DNA of 13,636 nucleotides from positions 1-13,636 of the forward strand of contig JAZNHI010000053.1 of the NCBI GenBank assembly GCA_045576895.1, in the 5' to 3' direction. Below, one piece after another: positions 5,732 to 13,578 of this stretch. How positions within the stretch are numbered: the stretch's first letter is position 1; each line of letters begins with the position of its first letter. This stretch comes from UBA3792 sp045576895. Its GTDB lineage: Bacteria > Bacillota > Clostridia > Christensenellales > CAG-138. The position numbers and the translations under genes are program-made. Under the pieces are notes generated by a model. That model worked only from the letters and a program-made list of their open reading frames with translations. It was not told the origin of the DNA and made no database searches.

Positions 5732-7966
5732 TCAATCTGCCTGCCTGATAAACCGTGTCTGTCCGCCTTCGTCGTTCGGTACAAACAGGGTGTCCGTTTC
5801 GAGATCATAGGTCATGACGCCGTCGGAAACGAACAGATAGTATTCCTGCTTTTCCTTGACGATAGAGCCGTCGGGATATACCTCATAACTTTCCATATAC
5901 AGATGCACGGCGTTGTCTGTAATGATATAAGTAAATGCAACACTGCCGGTTTTCCCCGATTGGGAAACATTCAGCGTGACCTTCTCGTCCGATTCAAACA
6001 CCAGTTCGAATGTATACCCCTGTGCGGACGACGGCGGGTCGATCATTGTCCACGTGCCGACAAGACTTTTGATCTCAAACGTAACGTTCGCTTTCTCGCT
6101 GCTTTGATTGATCGTCATCGATTTTGCGAAAGCAAAGAACAATTCAGCAAGCTCGGTTTCATCCGCCTCGCGGCACATGAACTGCACCAGATAGAAGGCC
6201 GTATCTCCCTTGAATGCAAAGTTCCACCCGCACATGCCGCTTCTGCGATAGCGATAGAAGATCAGTCCGTCCCGTTCCTCCGGCTGTGCATCGGAAGAGT
6301 TGTTCCGGATCACATCTTGTATGTATTCCGTCAGCGTTTTGTCCGCAAGTCCGGCTTTCAGCGTAAACGGTTCGATCTTGATCATGACCGCGCCGAAATA
6401 AGACGTGTAGTAGCCGTCAAAGCCCTTCTCGCTCTTCTGTTCGCTGAACTGTTCGGTCAGCGTGATCTGATAGCCATCTCCGGAAAATACCTTGCTTATC
6501 CCGTACTTGCCGTTCAGAATATCGTTATCACTCGGCGCAAAATCTCCGTTTATCTTCACAAACTGTTTTACAATACTGTCAAAGTCCGCAGTGCCATCCT
6601 TCGTCAAAGAGGAAGCAGAAAGAAACAGGATGTTTGTACCGATGGTATTCAGCTTTGCTATGCAGATATAGGAATCATAATTCCTGTTATAATAATGCAC
6701 GCTCACAATGCCCGGCACGATTTCAACAGATTCCGCCGTATCGAAATCCTCCGGCTTATCATCCCATCCGTCCGCTGTAAGATACCAGGTCAGAAGGTCT
6801 TTTCCGTTCAGCATGCTTTCCGCGACCAGGTAATAGTCCATATCCGTAAGCCCGACCGTTTGTAAGGCGTCCATGTCAAGCTTCAAAAGCGCTTTTTCCG
6901 TTGCGGAAAGCTTTTGATCCCGGATCGCCTGAATCTCGAACGTTTCCGGGAACAGGCAGGAATACCCCTGCCATTCCTGCGTTTTCAGTTGAAGCTCCGG
7001 TTGTTCCGGATCCTCCGGGATTGCCGCCGTATACCGCTGCACAAACGCATTTACCAAGCTGTCGAACTCGCCCACGCCGTACTCGCCCAGCGTCATGCCG
7101 ACCGCAATGAGGCTGTTCTTTTCGTCGGACAGGACTCTTGCAAGGCAGGCATATACCTTTTGGGAACGGTTATACAGATGATAGCAGACAACGCCATTCT
7201 CAACGGTTCGCACGGAATGCCCGACAAAGTCCGCATACTGGGATTCCGGCACGCCGATCTTACTGAGCAATATCTTTAGATGCTGCTCCGAAAAGACGTC
7301 GCTGTCCCATCCCTCGAGCGTTTCCGTCGGCACAAGTTCATACGCCATCTGGAACATGTTCCGATCGTTCATTTCGCTTGTAATGGATATGAACTCTTGA
7401 TCGGACTCGTGCGCGCTGACAAAGCCCTCCGGAATCAGGCAGTCATACCCCTGCCAGGGATACACGACCGTCTTTACCTCCGGCAGATCGTCCCCCGGCT
7501 CCGGCGGCTGTTGTTCCGCTGTGCCCGGCGCGGGCGCGCTCGTTTCCGGCGGTTCTTCCGCGGGCGCTTCCGGCTGCTCTTCGGGCATGTTCGGCTGCGC
7601 TTCGGCAGTCCATTCCGGAGGCTGCTGGTCCGCAGGCTGCGCTTCGGCGGCTTTCGTTCCTTTGGAAATCCCGCTCACCGCCATCAGTCCGATTACGAAG
7701 ATCAGCGCGGCGGTCGTCACGACGGCAAGTCCGCCCACGAGCCAGCGGCGTCCGATCCGGCGTGCGCGCGTTTCCTGTTTCACGGGGATCTCCGGCGTTG
7801 TCTCCGGCGCGGCGGTCTGCCGTTCGGTCTTCAGCGCGGCGTCGAAACGCGCCTGCGCTTCTGCGGGGACCGGCTCGGTCGGCATACCGGCAAGACGCGC
7901 GCCCTGTTCCTCGGCTTCCAGGACGATCGCTTCCCTGAGCAGCTTTTCAAACGCTCTCTTTTTCAT
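5732..7966 (-). CDS. Large single-pass membrane protein, probable anti-sigma factor/sensor with three repeated ectodomains
   Basis: 744 residues. The first 70 residues are cytoplasmic and charged (KKRAFEKLLREAIVLEAEEQG), the place where an anti-sigma partner would bind its sigma factor. A membrane helix follows (about 75-98), then a Pro/Glu/Ala-rich linker (about 105-162) and a long outer part. That part holds three related units of about 125-145 residues: unit 1 starts WQGYDCLIPEGF (171-182), unit 2 WQGYSCLFPETF (332-343), unit 3 GDGYQITLTEQF (about 497-508); they close with FDSLVNAFVQRY, FDSIVKQFVKI and LFFAFAKSM. A final beta-rich domain (about 635-744, GTWTMIDPP...) looks lipocalin-like. 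The start ATG 7966 follows GGGAGG by six bases; the ATG at 7972 abuts it. It overlaps the sigma gene by 20 bases. The anti-sigma role is inferred from position and topology. Confidence 0.8.
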   Translation of the reverse strand: MKKRAFEKLLREAIVLEAEEQGARLAGMPTEPVPAEAQARFDAALKTERQTAAPETTPEIPVKQETRARRIGRRWLVGGLAVVTTAALIFVIGLMAVSGISKGTKAAEAQPADQQPPEWTAEAQPNMPEEQPEAPAEEPPETSAPAPGTAEQQPPEPGDDLPEVKTVVYPWQGYDCLIPEGFVSAHESDQEFISITSEMNDRNMFQMAYELVPTETLEGWDSDVFSEQHLKILLSKIGVPESQYADFVGHSVRTVENGVVCYHLYNRSQKVYACLARVLSDEKNSLIAVGMTLGEYGVGEFDSLVNAFVQRYTAAIPEDPEQPELQLKTQEWQGYSCLFPETFEIQAIRDQKLSATEKALLKLDMDALQTVGLTDMDYYLVAESMLNGKDLLTWYLTADGWDDKPEDFDTAESVEIVPGIVSVHYYNRNYDSYICIAKLNTIGTNILFLSASSLTKDGTADFDSIVKQFVKINGDFAPSDNDILNGKYGISKVFSGDGYQITLTEQFSEQKSEKGFDGYYTSYFGAVMIKIEPFTLKAGLADKTLTEYIQDVIRNNSSDAQPEERDGLIFYRYRRSGMCGWNFAFKGDTAFYLVQFMCREADETELAELFFAFAKSMTINQSSEKANVTFEIKSLVGTWTMIDPPSSAQGYTFELVFESDEKVTLNVSQSGKTGSVAFTYIITDNAVHLYMESYEVYPDGSIVKEKQEYYLFVSDGVMTYDLETDTLFVPNDEGGQTRFIRQAD

Positions 7967-8501
7967 AGCCATCCTCCCTGCAAAGATTCAGCACGGTGCG
8001 GCGCGCGCGGGTCAGGTATACGCGCACGGTGCTTTTTGAGATCCCAAGCGCCTTTGCGATCTCGCCGTCGCGCAGTTCCAGAAGATACTTATACCGCAGC
8101 ACATCCTTCAGACTGTCGGGAAGCTTCGTAAACGCCTCCTTGACCTCGGCGACGGTCAGGCTGTTGATCGCGCGTTCCTCGACCGACGCGGTCTCGTCCG
8201 GCTGTTCGAATTCCTCCGTCGGCACGTTCATATGCGCGCGCTCCTTTCTTGCGCGGTTCAGCGCGTTATGCTTCAATGCAGTCAGAAGATACGTCGAGCG
8301 CGCATACGTCGGCAGCGCCCGCAGCGTATCGATCTTTTTCATGCACCGTACGAACGTGTCCTGCACGGCATCCTCCGCCGCGTCCGGCTCGTGCAGGATC
8401 GCAAGCGCCGCGCGCTTCATGCGGTGATAATTCGACGCGAACAGATCACTGACCATTGCGCGATCCGCTTCGCTGTCCAAAACCAGAAGCAGTAAAATCA
8501 T
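7947..8501 (-). CDS. ECF-type RNA polymerase sigma factor
   Basis: 184 residues, the usual size of an extracytoplasmic-function sigma factor. Region 2 spans about residues 18-85 with HEPDAAEDAVQDTFVRCM (37-54) for core binding and -10 recognition, then TYLLTALKHNALNRARKE. Region 4 spans about 122-176: FTKLPDSLKDVLRYKYLLEL, then the helix-turn-helix DGEIAKALGISKSTVRVYLTRARR that reads the -35 element. The ATG at 8501 gives an MILLLLVLDSEADRAM N-terminus, similar to other Clostridial ECF proteins, though its ribosome site is weak. The gene's 3' end overlaps the membrane protein gene, fixing their ratio through coupling. It probably drives its own operon and perhaps the divergent DUF885 gene; a promoter with -35 TTGACC lies upstream. 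Confidence 0.93.
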   Translation of the reverse strand: MILLLLVLDSEADRAMVSDLFASNYHRMKRAALAILHEPDAAEDAVQDTFVRCMKKIDTLRALPTYARSTYLLTALKHNALNRARKERAHMNVPTEEFEQPDETASVEERAINSLTVAEVKEAFTKLPDSLKDVLRYKYLLELRDGEIAKALGISKSTVRVYLTRARRTVLNLCREDGYEKESV

Positions 8502-8593
8502 GTTCGGATCTATACCCCCTTTTTACCTCTCTGTCCTAAAGACACACCGGAAGGCAAAAGTGCTACATGCTTTTTGTAAAAATCTTTGATTGT

Positions 8594-8622
8594 ATTGTAT
8601 CTTCCGTTCCGGCTGCGGTCAA
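8594..8622 (-). promoter_or_regulatory. Probable promoter of the ECF sigma operon
   Basis: On the minus strand TTGACC (8617-8622) and TACAAT (8594-8599) are exactly 17 bases apart, a good housekeeping-type promoter with a leader of about 85 bases before ATG 8501. Whether the ECF factor has a second promoter here cannot be told, because its recognition motif is unknown. Confidence 0.5.
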
Positions 8623-8635
8623 GCGCGGACCGGAA
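8607..8635. promoter_or_regulatory. Inverted repeat over the sigma promoter -35 box (possible operator)
   Basis: TTCCGG (8607-8612) and CCGGAA (8630-8635) form a symmetric inverted repeat centred on the TTGACC box of the sigma operon promoter, with weak further pairing (GCG/CGC) inside. A dimeric regulator site is possible, but with no regulator in the window this is only a candidate. Confidence 0.25.
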
Positions 8636-8685
8636 ATGTGTTATTTTGATGAATAATCCATAAATTATAAAAAAGATGCAGCATT

Positions 8686-8713
8686 TTGACCGTCTGATGT
8701 GTCATAATAATAG
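8686..8713 (+). promoter_or_regulatory. Candidate promoter of the DUF885 lipoprotein gene
   Basis: TTGACC (8686-8691) and TAATAG (8708-8713) lie 16 bases apart, about 28 bases before the ATG. The -35 with its next base (TTGACCG) is identical to that of the divergent sigma promoter. The -10 is imperfect, and an AT-rich stretch at 8648-8672 offers alternatives, so confidence is low. Confidence 0.3.
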
Positions 8714-8741
8714 AGACATCCGTTCAGGAGGAATACCATCT

Positions 8742-10601
8742 ATGAAACGATTGCTTGCGCTGCTGCTCGCTGCGACCCTGCTGCTCGGCGCGATCGCGTG
8801 CGGAGACGATTCCGGAAAGGCCGGACAGACCGAAGCCGAGGCTTCCGAAGCGCCGACCGCGGTTCCCACCGAGGTCCCCACGCCGACCGAGGTTCCCACG
8901 CCGACGCCCGAACCCACACCGGAGCCCACGAAATCCCCCGCCGACCTTTGGGCGGAGCTGAGTGACCGATATCCTGCGCTGTACGCGACCGGTTCAAGCA
9001 GAAGGCTGCGGCTGACCGTTCTGGATCCGTCCGCCTACGGCATTGACGCCGACGCGCTTCTTCCGATCGCCTTCGGCTCCGAAGAGGAATGCCGCCGGTA
9101 CTATCAGGATCTGCACGCGCTGCTTGACCTTGTCAACGAGACCGACCGCTCTGCGCTGAACGAAGCGGATCAGTTTGCGTTTGATACGGTCGTTGAATCG
9201 CTGCAAGCGGAGCTTGCGTTGGAAAACGATCTTGCGTTCGACGAGCCGTTTCTGCCGAACAGCGGAACCCACATCTCGCTTCCTTCCGTCTTTGTGAACT
9301 TCCGCATCAAGTCAAAGGAGGACGCAGAGGCGTACCTCAGGGAGATCTCCTATATCCCGACATACATCGACAAACTGATCGAACGGGAACAGGCGCATGC
9401 CGAAAGCGGGCACTTCATGACCGAAGACGCGCTTGATTCCGTTCTGAGCGAGATCGACATGGTCAAAAAACCCGGAAAGGACTTTTTCGGCTACGCCTAT
9501 CTCGGCAGCTGTCTGACCGCGATCGGTATGAGCGAAGAGGAGCAGGCGCCGTACCTTACCCGCAGCGACGCGGCAATCGATGCGTTTCTCGCTTCATACG
9601 ACAAGCTGTATACCGCGCTCGACGGGCTGCGCCAATACTGCGAGGATCCGCTCACACCGTATGCGAAGGACGCTGACGTCAAGAACAGCGATCGATACAG
9701 GAATTACAATGCGCAGCTGATGTCGATCGTCGGTACGGAGACGCCGATCTTGTGCGATAAGGTCGGTCTGATTTATGACACCGGGATCCAGTACCTGGAG
9801 CGCGAGTTCTCCGAGATCAGATTCCCCGAGGATTTTGCCGCGCAGATGGATGCATTCCGGAACAAGCTTCCGGAAACGTATTACCGGGAAATCGTGGCAT
9901 CGCTTGAAAAGGAATACGCGCCGTTGGATTTCATTCCTGCGATAGGGAACCTGCCCACGCTCGACATCCCGTACCTCGGTTCGGCAAAGTTCACCTACTA
10001 TTTCGATCATCCGGAGCAGTCGACGATTGCATTCGATCCGGATGTCGACGACTCCTCGGTCGTGGCGATCTATCTTGCCTGCAACAACTATTTCTACCTG
10101 TATCAGGCGCAGAAACCGGATCTTTCCCGCGCGCAGCTGTCTGCAGCGCCGGATTCCTATTTTTCCGGACTCGGCTTGTATACCGCGCTTGCGCACACAA
10201 AGGAGGAAGCCGAGCGGACCGGCAACTACTGTGAATATTACACGCTGTTCATGATCCTTTACAATTATATGATGATAGGCTATACGGCGAATCTGATCGA
10301 GATGGGCTATGCGCCCGAAGATATCAAAAAGGATCTTACGGAATTCTTCAGGCTGCCGGAAGACATGGCCGATACGATCTACAAGGAAGCGCGCAGCAAT
10401 CCGCTGAGCGCGATCGAATTCACCTACGGCTGCGCCGAGATGATCGTGCTGCGGGAAGCCTGCCGGAACAAGCTGCGCGGCAGGATGAACGAACGGCAGT
10501 TCTTGAAACAGTACCTGAGCTGCGGTCCGGCCTTCTTTGACCAGCTCGAGAAGAAGATGGATGCATGGTGCGATACGATGCTCGGCGCGGGCAACGCATA
10601 A
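8742..10601 (+). CDS. DUF885-family lipoprotein, probably lacking the catalytic metal motif
   Basis: 619 residues. The ATG at 8742 follows AGGAGG (8726-8731) and starts a lipoprotein signal (KRLLALLLAATLLLGAIAC, Cys20). A Pro/Thr-rich linker (38-65) is followed by a helical domain of the DUF885 family (PF05960): LNEADQFAFDTVVESLQAEL (139-158), then FRIKSKEDAEAYLREISYIPTYIDKLIEREQAHAESGHFMTEDAL (187-231), and late GLGLYTAL and FTYGCAEMIVLREACRNKL. Active members carry a zinc-type motif like LAHEGYPGHLYQ; the matching place here reads LACNNYFYLYQ (445-455), with no His-Glu or final His. It may be a non-catalytic relative, for example a binding protein. It is divergent from the ECF sigma gene and ends in a strong terminator. 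Confidence 0.8.
   Translation: MKRLLALLLAATLLLGAIACGDDSGKAGQTEAEASEAPTAVPTEVPTPTEVPTPTPEPTPEPTKSPADLWAELSDRYPALYATGSSRRLRLTVLDPSAYGIDADALLPIAFGSEEECRRYYQDLHALLDLVNETDRSALNEADQFAFDTVVESLQAELALENDLAFDEPFLPNSGTHISLPSVFVNFRIKSKEDAEAYLREISYIPTYIDKLIEREQAHAESGHFMTEDALDSVLSEIDMVKKPGKDFFGYAYLGSCLTAIGMSEEEQAPYLTRSDAAIDAFLASYDKLYTALDGLRQYCEDPLTPYAKDADVKNSDRYRNYNAQLMSIVGTETPILCDKVGLIYDTGIQYLEREFSEIRFPEDFAAQMDAFRNKLPETYYREIVASLEKEYAPLDFIPAIGNLPTLDIPYLGSAKFTYYFDHPEQSTIAFDPDVDDSSVVAIYLACNNYFYLYQAQKPDLSRAQLSAAPDSYFSGLGLYTALAHTKEEAERTGNYCEYYTLFMILYNYMMIGYTANLIEMGYAPEDIKKDLTEFFRLPEDMADTIYKEARSNPLSAIEFTYGCAEMIVLREACRNKLRGRMNERQFLKQYLSCGPAFFDQLEKKMDAWCDTMLGAGNA
8853..8936 (+). repeat. Pro/Thr-rich linker coded by imperfect short repeats
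   Basis: Imperfect repeats of a GAGGT(T/C)CCCACGCCGACC-like unit code for PTxVPT and PEPT steps between the lipid anchor and the folded domain of the DUF885 protein. Such linkers space a lipoprotein domain across the wall; the number of units may vary between strains. Confidence 0.7.
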
Positions 10602-10609
10602 CGGCAAAG

Positions 10610-10639
10610 AAAACGGCGGTCAGGCGACCGCCGTTTTTT
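10610..10639. terminator. Bidirectional terminator between the DUF885 and MATE genes
   Basis: A perfect 12-base stem, AAAACGGCGGTC (10610-10621) and GACCGCCGTTTT (10626-10637), with a four-base loop and six T residues (10634-10639), follows the DUF885 stop by 8 bases. The symmetrical A-run gives U residues on the minus strand too. The stop codon of the minus-strand MATE gene (10620-10622) and its last codons lie inside the stem, so one hairpin serves both convergent genes. Confidence 0.9.
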
Positions 10640-11999
10640 CTTCCGCCGTGTCGGGTGCGGAAAGATGTTTTTTGAAAAAGAAGATGAGGAAGGGGATCGA
10701 GACGAAGAACGTCAGCAGATCCGCGCCCGCCTGCACCGCCGTGATGCCTTCGAGCCCGAACAGCGCGGGCAGCAGAAACACGAGCGGCACAAAGAAGATA
10801 CCCTGTCGGCAGGAGGCGAGCACCGTCGCGCCGGCGGCGAACCCGAGCGATTGATAGAGCTGATTCACGTAGGTCGAAAAGCCCAGCAGCGGGATCGTGA
10901 CGCACAGGAACCGCAGCATCAGACTGCCGATCCGCACGACCTCCGGATCGTCCCGGAACCATACCATGATCGGCTCGCGGAAAGCAAAGATCGCTGCCGC
11001 GATCGACAGGCAGATCGCGGTCGCCGCCACCGTGGAGACCCAAAACACGCGCTTCACGCGCGAATAACGCCCGGCGCCGAAGCAGTACCCCGCGATCGGC
11101 TGAAAGCCCTGCCCGATGCCGAGTACGATGTGCCGCACGAGCATGTAGATCTTGTTTGCGATCGAGATCGCCGCGACTGCCGCTGCGCCGAACGGCGCCG
11201 CTTGGATATTGAGAAGCGCCGAGGAGAGGCTTGCCATGCCCTGCCGGAACAGCGTCGGCACGCCCATGCGCACGATATGCAGATACACCGAGGGCTTTCT
11301 GCCGACGTACTTCGGACGCAGCTGCACGATGCTGCGGTCGCGGATGAAGATGATCGCCATGATGAAGAAGCTCGTCATCTGCGAAAGCATCGTTGCAAGC
11401 GCCGCGCCCGCAATGCCCATGCCGCACCCGAAGATCAGGAGCGGGTCGATGAACAGGTTCAAAATCCCGCCGCTGATCATGGCGAGCATCGAATAGGTCG
11501 CCTGTCCCTCGGAGCGCAGGATGTTGTTCAGGACGAACGCCGTGGTCATAAACGGCGCGCCGATCAGGATGAAGCGCGCGTAATCCGTCGCGTACGGCAG
11601 AACCTCGCCGCGCGCGCCGATCAGATACATCAGGGGATTCAGAAAGATCAGACCGAGCGCGCCGATCACGCTGCCCGCAAGGATGCTCATCAGCGCCGCA
11701 GAGGTGCCGACCGTGCTTGCGTCGTCCACGCGCTTCTGCCCGAGCATCGGGCTGATGAGGCTCGTCGCGCCCATGCCGATGCTGCCGCCGGTTGCCTGAA
11801 TGATCGCCATGAGCGAGAACACAACGCCGACAGCCGCCGACGCGCCCGTGTCGATCTTTGCGACAAAGTACGTGTCCGCGGTGTTGTAGATGACGGTGAT
11901 GAGCTGGATCAGCACCGTCGGCGCTGCTTTTTTGAACAGCAGCCGTCCGATCGGTTCGGTCAGCATCTGCTGCCGCTGCTGTTCGCTGTTTACGTGCAT
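10620..11999 (-). CDS. MATE family efflux transporter
   Basis: 459 residues with about twelve membrane segments in two homologous halves, the normal size and shape of a multidrug and toxin extrusion transporter (Pfam MatE). It would export organic cations or small toxic molecules using a Na+ or H+ gradient. Family features seen: an early PIGRLLFKKAAPTVLIQLITVIYNTADTYFV stretch, GQKRVDDAS, the LLIFGCGMGIAGAALAT segment and the second-half pair GIGQGFQPIAGYCFGAGRYSRVKRVFW, typical of the MepA/DinF-like bacterial branch. ATG 11999 has GGGAGA just upstream. The gene starts 15 bases after the nitroreductase stop and is read from the same promoter; pairing with a redox enzyme suggests handling of a toxic or redox-active compound. 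A long plus-strand frame over this gene is a shadow. Confidence 0.93.
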   Translation of the reverse strand: MHVNSEQQRQQMLTEPIGRLLFKKAAPTVLIQLITVIYNTADTYFVAKIDTGASAAVGVVFSLMAIIQATGGSIGMGATSLISPMLGQKRVDDASTVGTSAALMSILAGSVIGALGLIFLNPLMYLIGARGEVLPYATDYARFILIGAPFMTTAFVLNNILRSEGQATYSMLAMISGGILNLFIDPLLIFGCGMGIAGAALATMLSQMTSFFIMAIIFIRDRSIVQLRPKYVGRKPSVYLHIVRMGVPTLFRQGMASLSSALLNIQAAPFGAAAVAAISIANKIYMLVRHIVLGIGQGFQPIAGYCFGAGRYSRVKRVFWVSTVAATAICLSIAAAIFAFREPIMVWFRDDPEVVRIGSLMLRFLCVTIPLLGFSTYVNQLYQSLGFAAGATVLASCRQGIFFVPLVFLLPALFGLEGITAVQAGADLLTFFVSIPFLIFFFKKHLSAPDTAEEKTAVA

Positions 12000-12014
12000 G
12001 GCTTCTCCCGTTTC

Positions 12015-12674
12015 CTATTCGACTTCGATCGGCTGTCCCGCGCCGATCTCAAAATGATACTGTACGATGCCGAGATCGATCTGTGCATACGGTCCGGACA
12101 GTGCCTTTACCGTTGCTTTGCCGTTCGCAAGCCGGAAGCGGAACCGCTGCTGATTGATCGCGGTCGGCGCGAGAAGCGCCGCTTCGACGCCCGCCCGGAA
12201 CCAGTCCGGCACCGGACCTTCCGTTTCCGTCACCTGCTCGTAGGTCTTGCTTTTATGCGGCTTGCCCGGCTTTGCGGCGTAGCCGATCGAGATGATCGCG
12301 GCAAGTTCTTCGCCCTCGGGCAGCAGCTTTCTGACGCGTCCCTTCTTATAAGAGCCCGCAATCCAGCAGGTAGAAAGCCCGAGCGTTTCGGCAAAGAGCA
12401 CCAGCCGTTCGCCCCAGTAGCCCGCAAGGCGATAGAGATCATCCGTGTCCTTTCCCGCCAGCGCAATATAGTTGTCGGCATTTTCAAACGCGCCGTACGC
12501 CCAAAGCCCCTTGATCGCGCTCGGATCGTTCAGAAAGAGGCGAACGGAGAGCCCGCTTTCCGCGTTGCAGCGCGCGATCTCCTCCTGAAGCGCCGTCAGG
12601 ATCTCTCCGTCGATCGGGCGTTTTGTGTAGGCGCGCACCGAATGCCGCGCGTCGATCGCTTCCCGGATGGTCAT
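12015..12674 (-). CDS. Nitroreductase family protein (TM1586 type)
   Basis: 219 residues. FMN-dependent oxidoreductases of this fold reduce nitro compounds, quinones or related substrates with NAD(P)H in the cytoplasm. The N-terminal FMN-phosphate motif ARHSVRAYTKRPI is at 9-21; AETLGLSTCWIAGSYKK (95-111), the IISIGYAAKPGKP strand (127-139) and LLAPTAINQQRFRF (167-180) follow. The layout matches the 'putative TM nitroreductase' family (TM1586_NiRdase) rather than a classic NfsB. ATG 12674 is preceded by AGGGAGGA with seven bases of spacing; upstream codons in frame lie over the promoter. First gene of a two-gene operon with the MATE transporter. Its physiological substrate is not predictable. 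Confidence 0.88.
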   Translation of the reverse strand: MTIREAIDARHSVRAYTKRPIDGEILTALQEEIARCNAESGLSVRLFLNDPSAIKGLWAYGAFENADNYIALAGKDTDDLYRLAGYWGERLVLFAETLGLSTCWIAGSYKKGRVRKLLPEGEELAAIISIGYAAKPGKPHKSKTYEQVTETEGPVPDWFRAGVEAALLAPTAINQQRFRFRLANGKATVKALSGPYAQIDLGIVQYHFEIGAGQPIEVE

Positions 12675-12703
12675 CGGTCTGTCCTCCCTGTTTGTTTGAT
12701 ACC

Positions 12704-12733
12704 AGTATACTATGCCGCCGTGCCGCTTGTCAA
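12704..12733 (-). promoter_or_regulatory. Promoter of the nitroreductase-MATE operon
   Basis: On the minus strand TTGACA (12728-12733) and TATACT (12704-12709) lie 18 bases apart, with a leader of about 22 bases before ATG 12674. The -35 is a perfect consensus. The box sits only 10 bases from the -35 of the divergent HAD promoter, so the two promoters are back to back. Confidence 0.7.
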
Positions 12734-12743
12734 ACGACAGCCG

Positions 12744-12772
12744 TTGCAAACGGCGTCCGGTTTCGGTATAAT
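12744..12772 (+). promoter_or_regulatory. Promoter of the HAD phosphatase gene
   Basis: TTGCAA (12744-12749), a 17-base spacer and a perfect TATAAT (12767-12772), followed by a leader of about 17 bases that holds GGGAGA (12785-12790) before ATG 12796. One of the two strongest promoter matches in the window. Confidence 0.75.
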
Positions 12773-12795
12773 AAAGAAAAAAACGGGAGACAGAT

Positions 12796-13464
12796 ATGAT
12801 CCGAAACGTCATCTTCGATATGGACGGGCTGATGTTCGACACCGAACGGCTCTATGTGCGCGCGCTCGAGGAGTACGTCGGTCCCGAGACCGGCATTTCC
12901 TTTCCGCGCGAAAGCATTCTCAAAACGCTCGGCAGCAACCATGCCGATTTCCGGCGCATGTTTCCCGTGCTGTTCGGCACGGCGATCGCGTTCGACGACT
13001 GCTACGCGATGATCGAATCGTGGATGAAGCACGAAATGGAAACGTACGGCGTTCCCGTGAAGCCCGGACTGTACGCGCTTCTGGACGCGCTGAAGGCAAG
13101 CGGCATCCGCATCGCGCTCGCAACCGGCACGAGCAAGTATATCGCGCGCGAATATCTCCGCCTCACCGACACGCTCAGATACTTTGACGCGTTTGCGTTC
13201 GGCGATCAGGTTGCGCACGGCAAGCCGGACCCCGAGATCTTTCTGCTCGCCTGCAGGGCTTTGGGCGCGGAGCCGAAGGAGACCGCGGTCTTTGAGGATT
13301 CGGTAAACGGGCTAAGAGCGGCGCATGCCGGCGGGTTCTTCTCGATCTGCGTGCCGGACCTTGTCGACCCCATTCCCCGGCTCGACTTTACGCCCGACGC
13401 GGTGCTGCATACGCTCGACGAGGCGATCCCGCTGCTGTGTCCGCGCGATACCGAACGGACGTGA
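12796..13464 (+). CDS. HAD superfamily phosphatase/phosphoglucomutase-like
   Basis: 222 residues, the common size of subfamily IA HAD hydrolases. All four HAD motifs are present: nucleophile FDMDGLMFDTE (Asp8 and Asp10), motif II ATGTS (Thr110), motif III lysine in GKPDPEIF (Lys143) and motif IV VFEDSVNG (Glu167, Asp168) for Mg2+. The FDTE after the nucleophile and the helical cap (about 16-85) place it near the beta-phosphoglucomutase and sugar-phosphate phosphatase group; the substrate cannot be fixed. ATG 12796 has its own ribosome site and promoter. It is divergent from the nitroreductase gene and followed by a gene-poor stretch, so it looks monocistronic. A weak hairpin TGCCC-TGCG-GGGCA (13485-13498) lies after the stop. 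Confidence 0.9.
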   Translation: MIRNVIFDMDGLMFDTERLYVRALEEYVGPETGISFPRESILKTLGSNHADFRRMFPVLFGTAIAFDDCYAMIESWMKHEMETYGVPVKPGLYALLDALKASGIRIALATGTSKYIAREYLRLTDTLRYFDAFAFGDQVAHGKPDPEIFLLACRALGAEPKETAVFEDSVNGLRAAHAGGFFSICVPDLVDPIPRLDFTPDAVLHTLDEAIPLLCPRDTERT

Positions 13465-13524
13465 AGAACGGTTTATGAAAGATCTGCCCTGCGGGGCAAT
13501 GTCATTAAGTTAAGGAACAAGAAC

Positions 13525-13554
13525 GAGCAGGCGAGAGGAAAAACTCGCCTGCTC
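13525..13554. terminator. Strong hairpin upstream of the last, partial gene
   Basis: A perfect 11-base stem, GAGCAGGCGAG (13525-13535) and CTCGCCTGCTC (13544-13554), with an eight-base A/G loop. Only ATTTCATGT follows, so it is a poor classical terminator on the plus strand. It may stop read-through from the HAD gene, or be the subterminal hairpin of a mobile element. Confidence 0.45.
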
Positions 13555-13578
13555 ATTTCATGTAAAAGAAAAAGGAGC

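Noticed and set aside
8555..8577. An AAAAG...CTTTTT hairpin in the sigma gene leader
   Set aside because: It has only a few A-T pairs around a long loop and could be chance; no attenuator or riboswitch consensus is seen.
10665..13187. A plus-strand open frame of 840 codons
   Set aside because: It runs antisense over the well-supported MATE and nitroreductase genes and into the HAD gene. Its protein is full of Arg, His and Ala with no domain, as expected of a shadow frame in GC-rich DNA.
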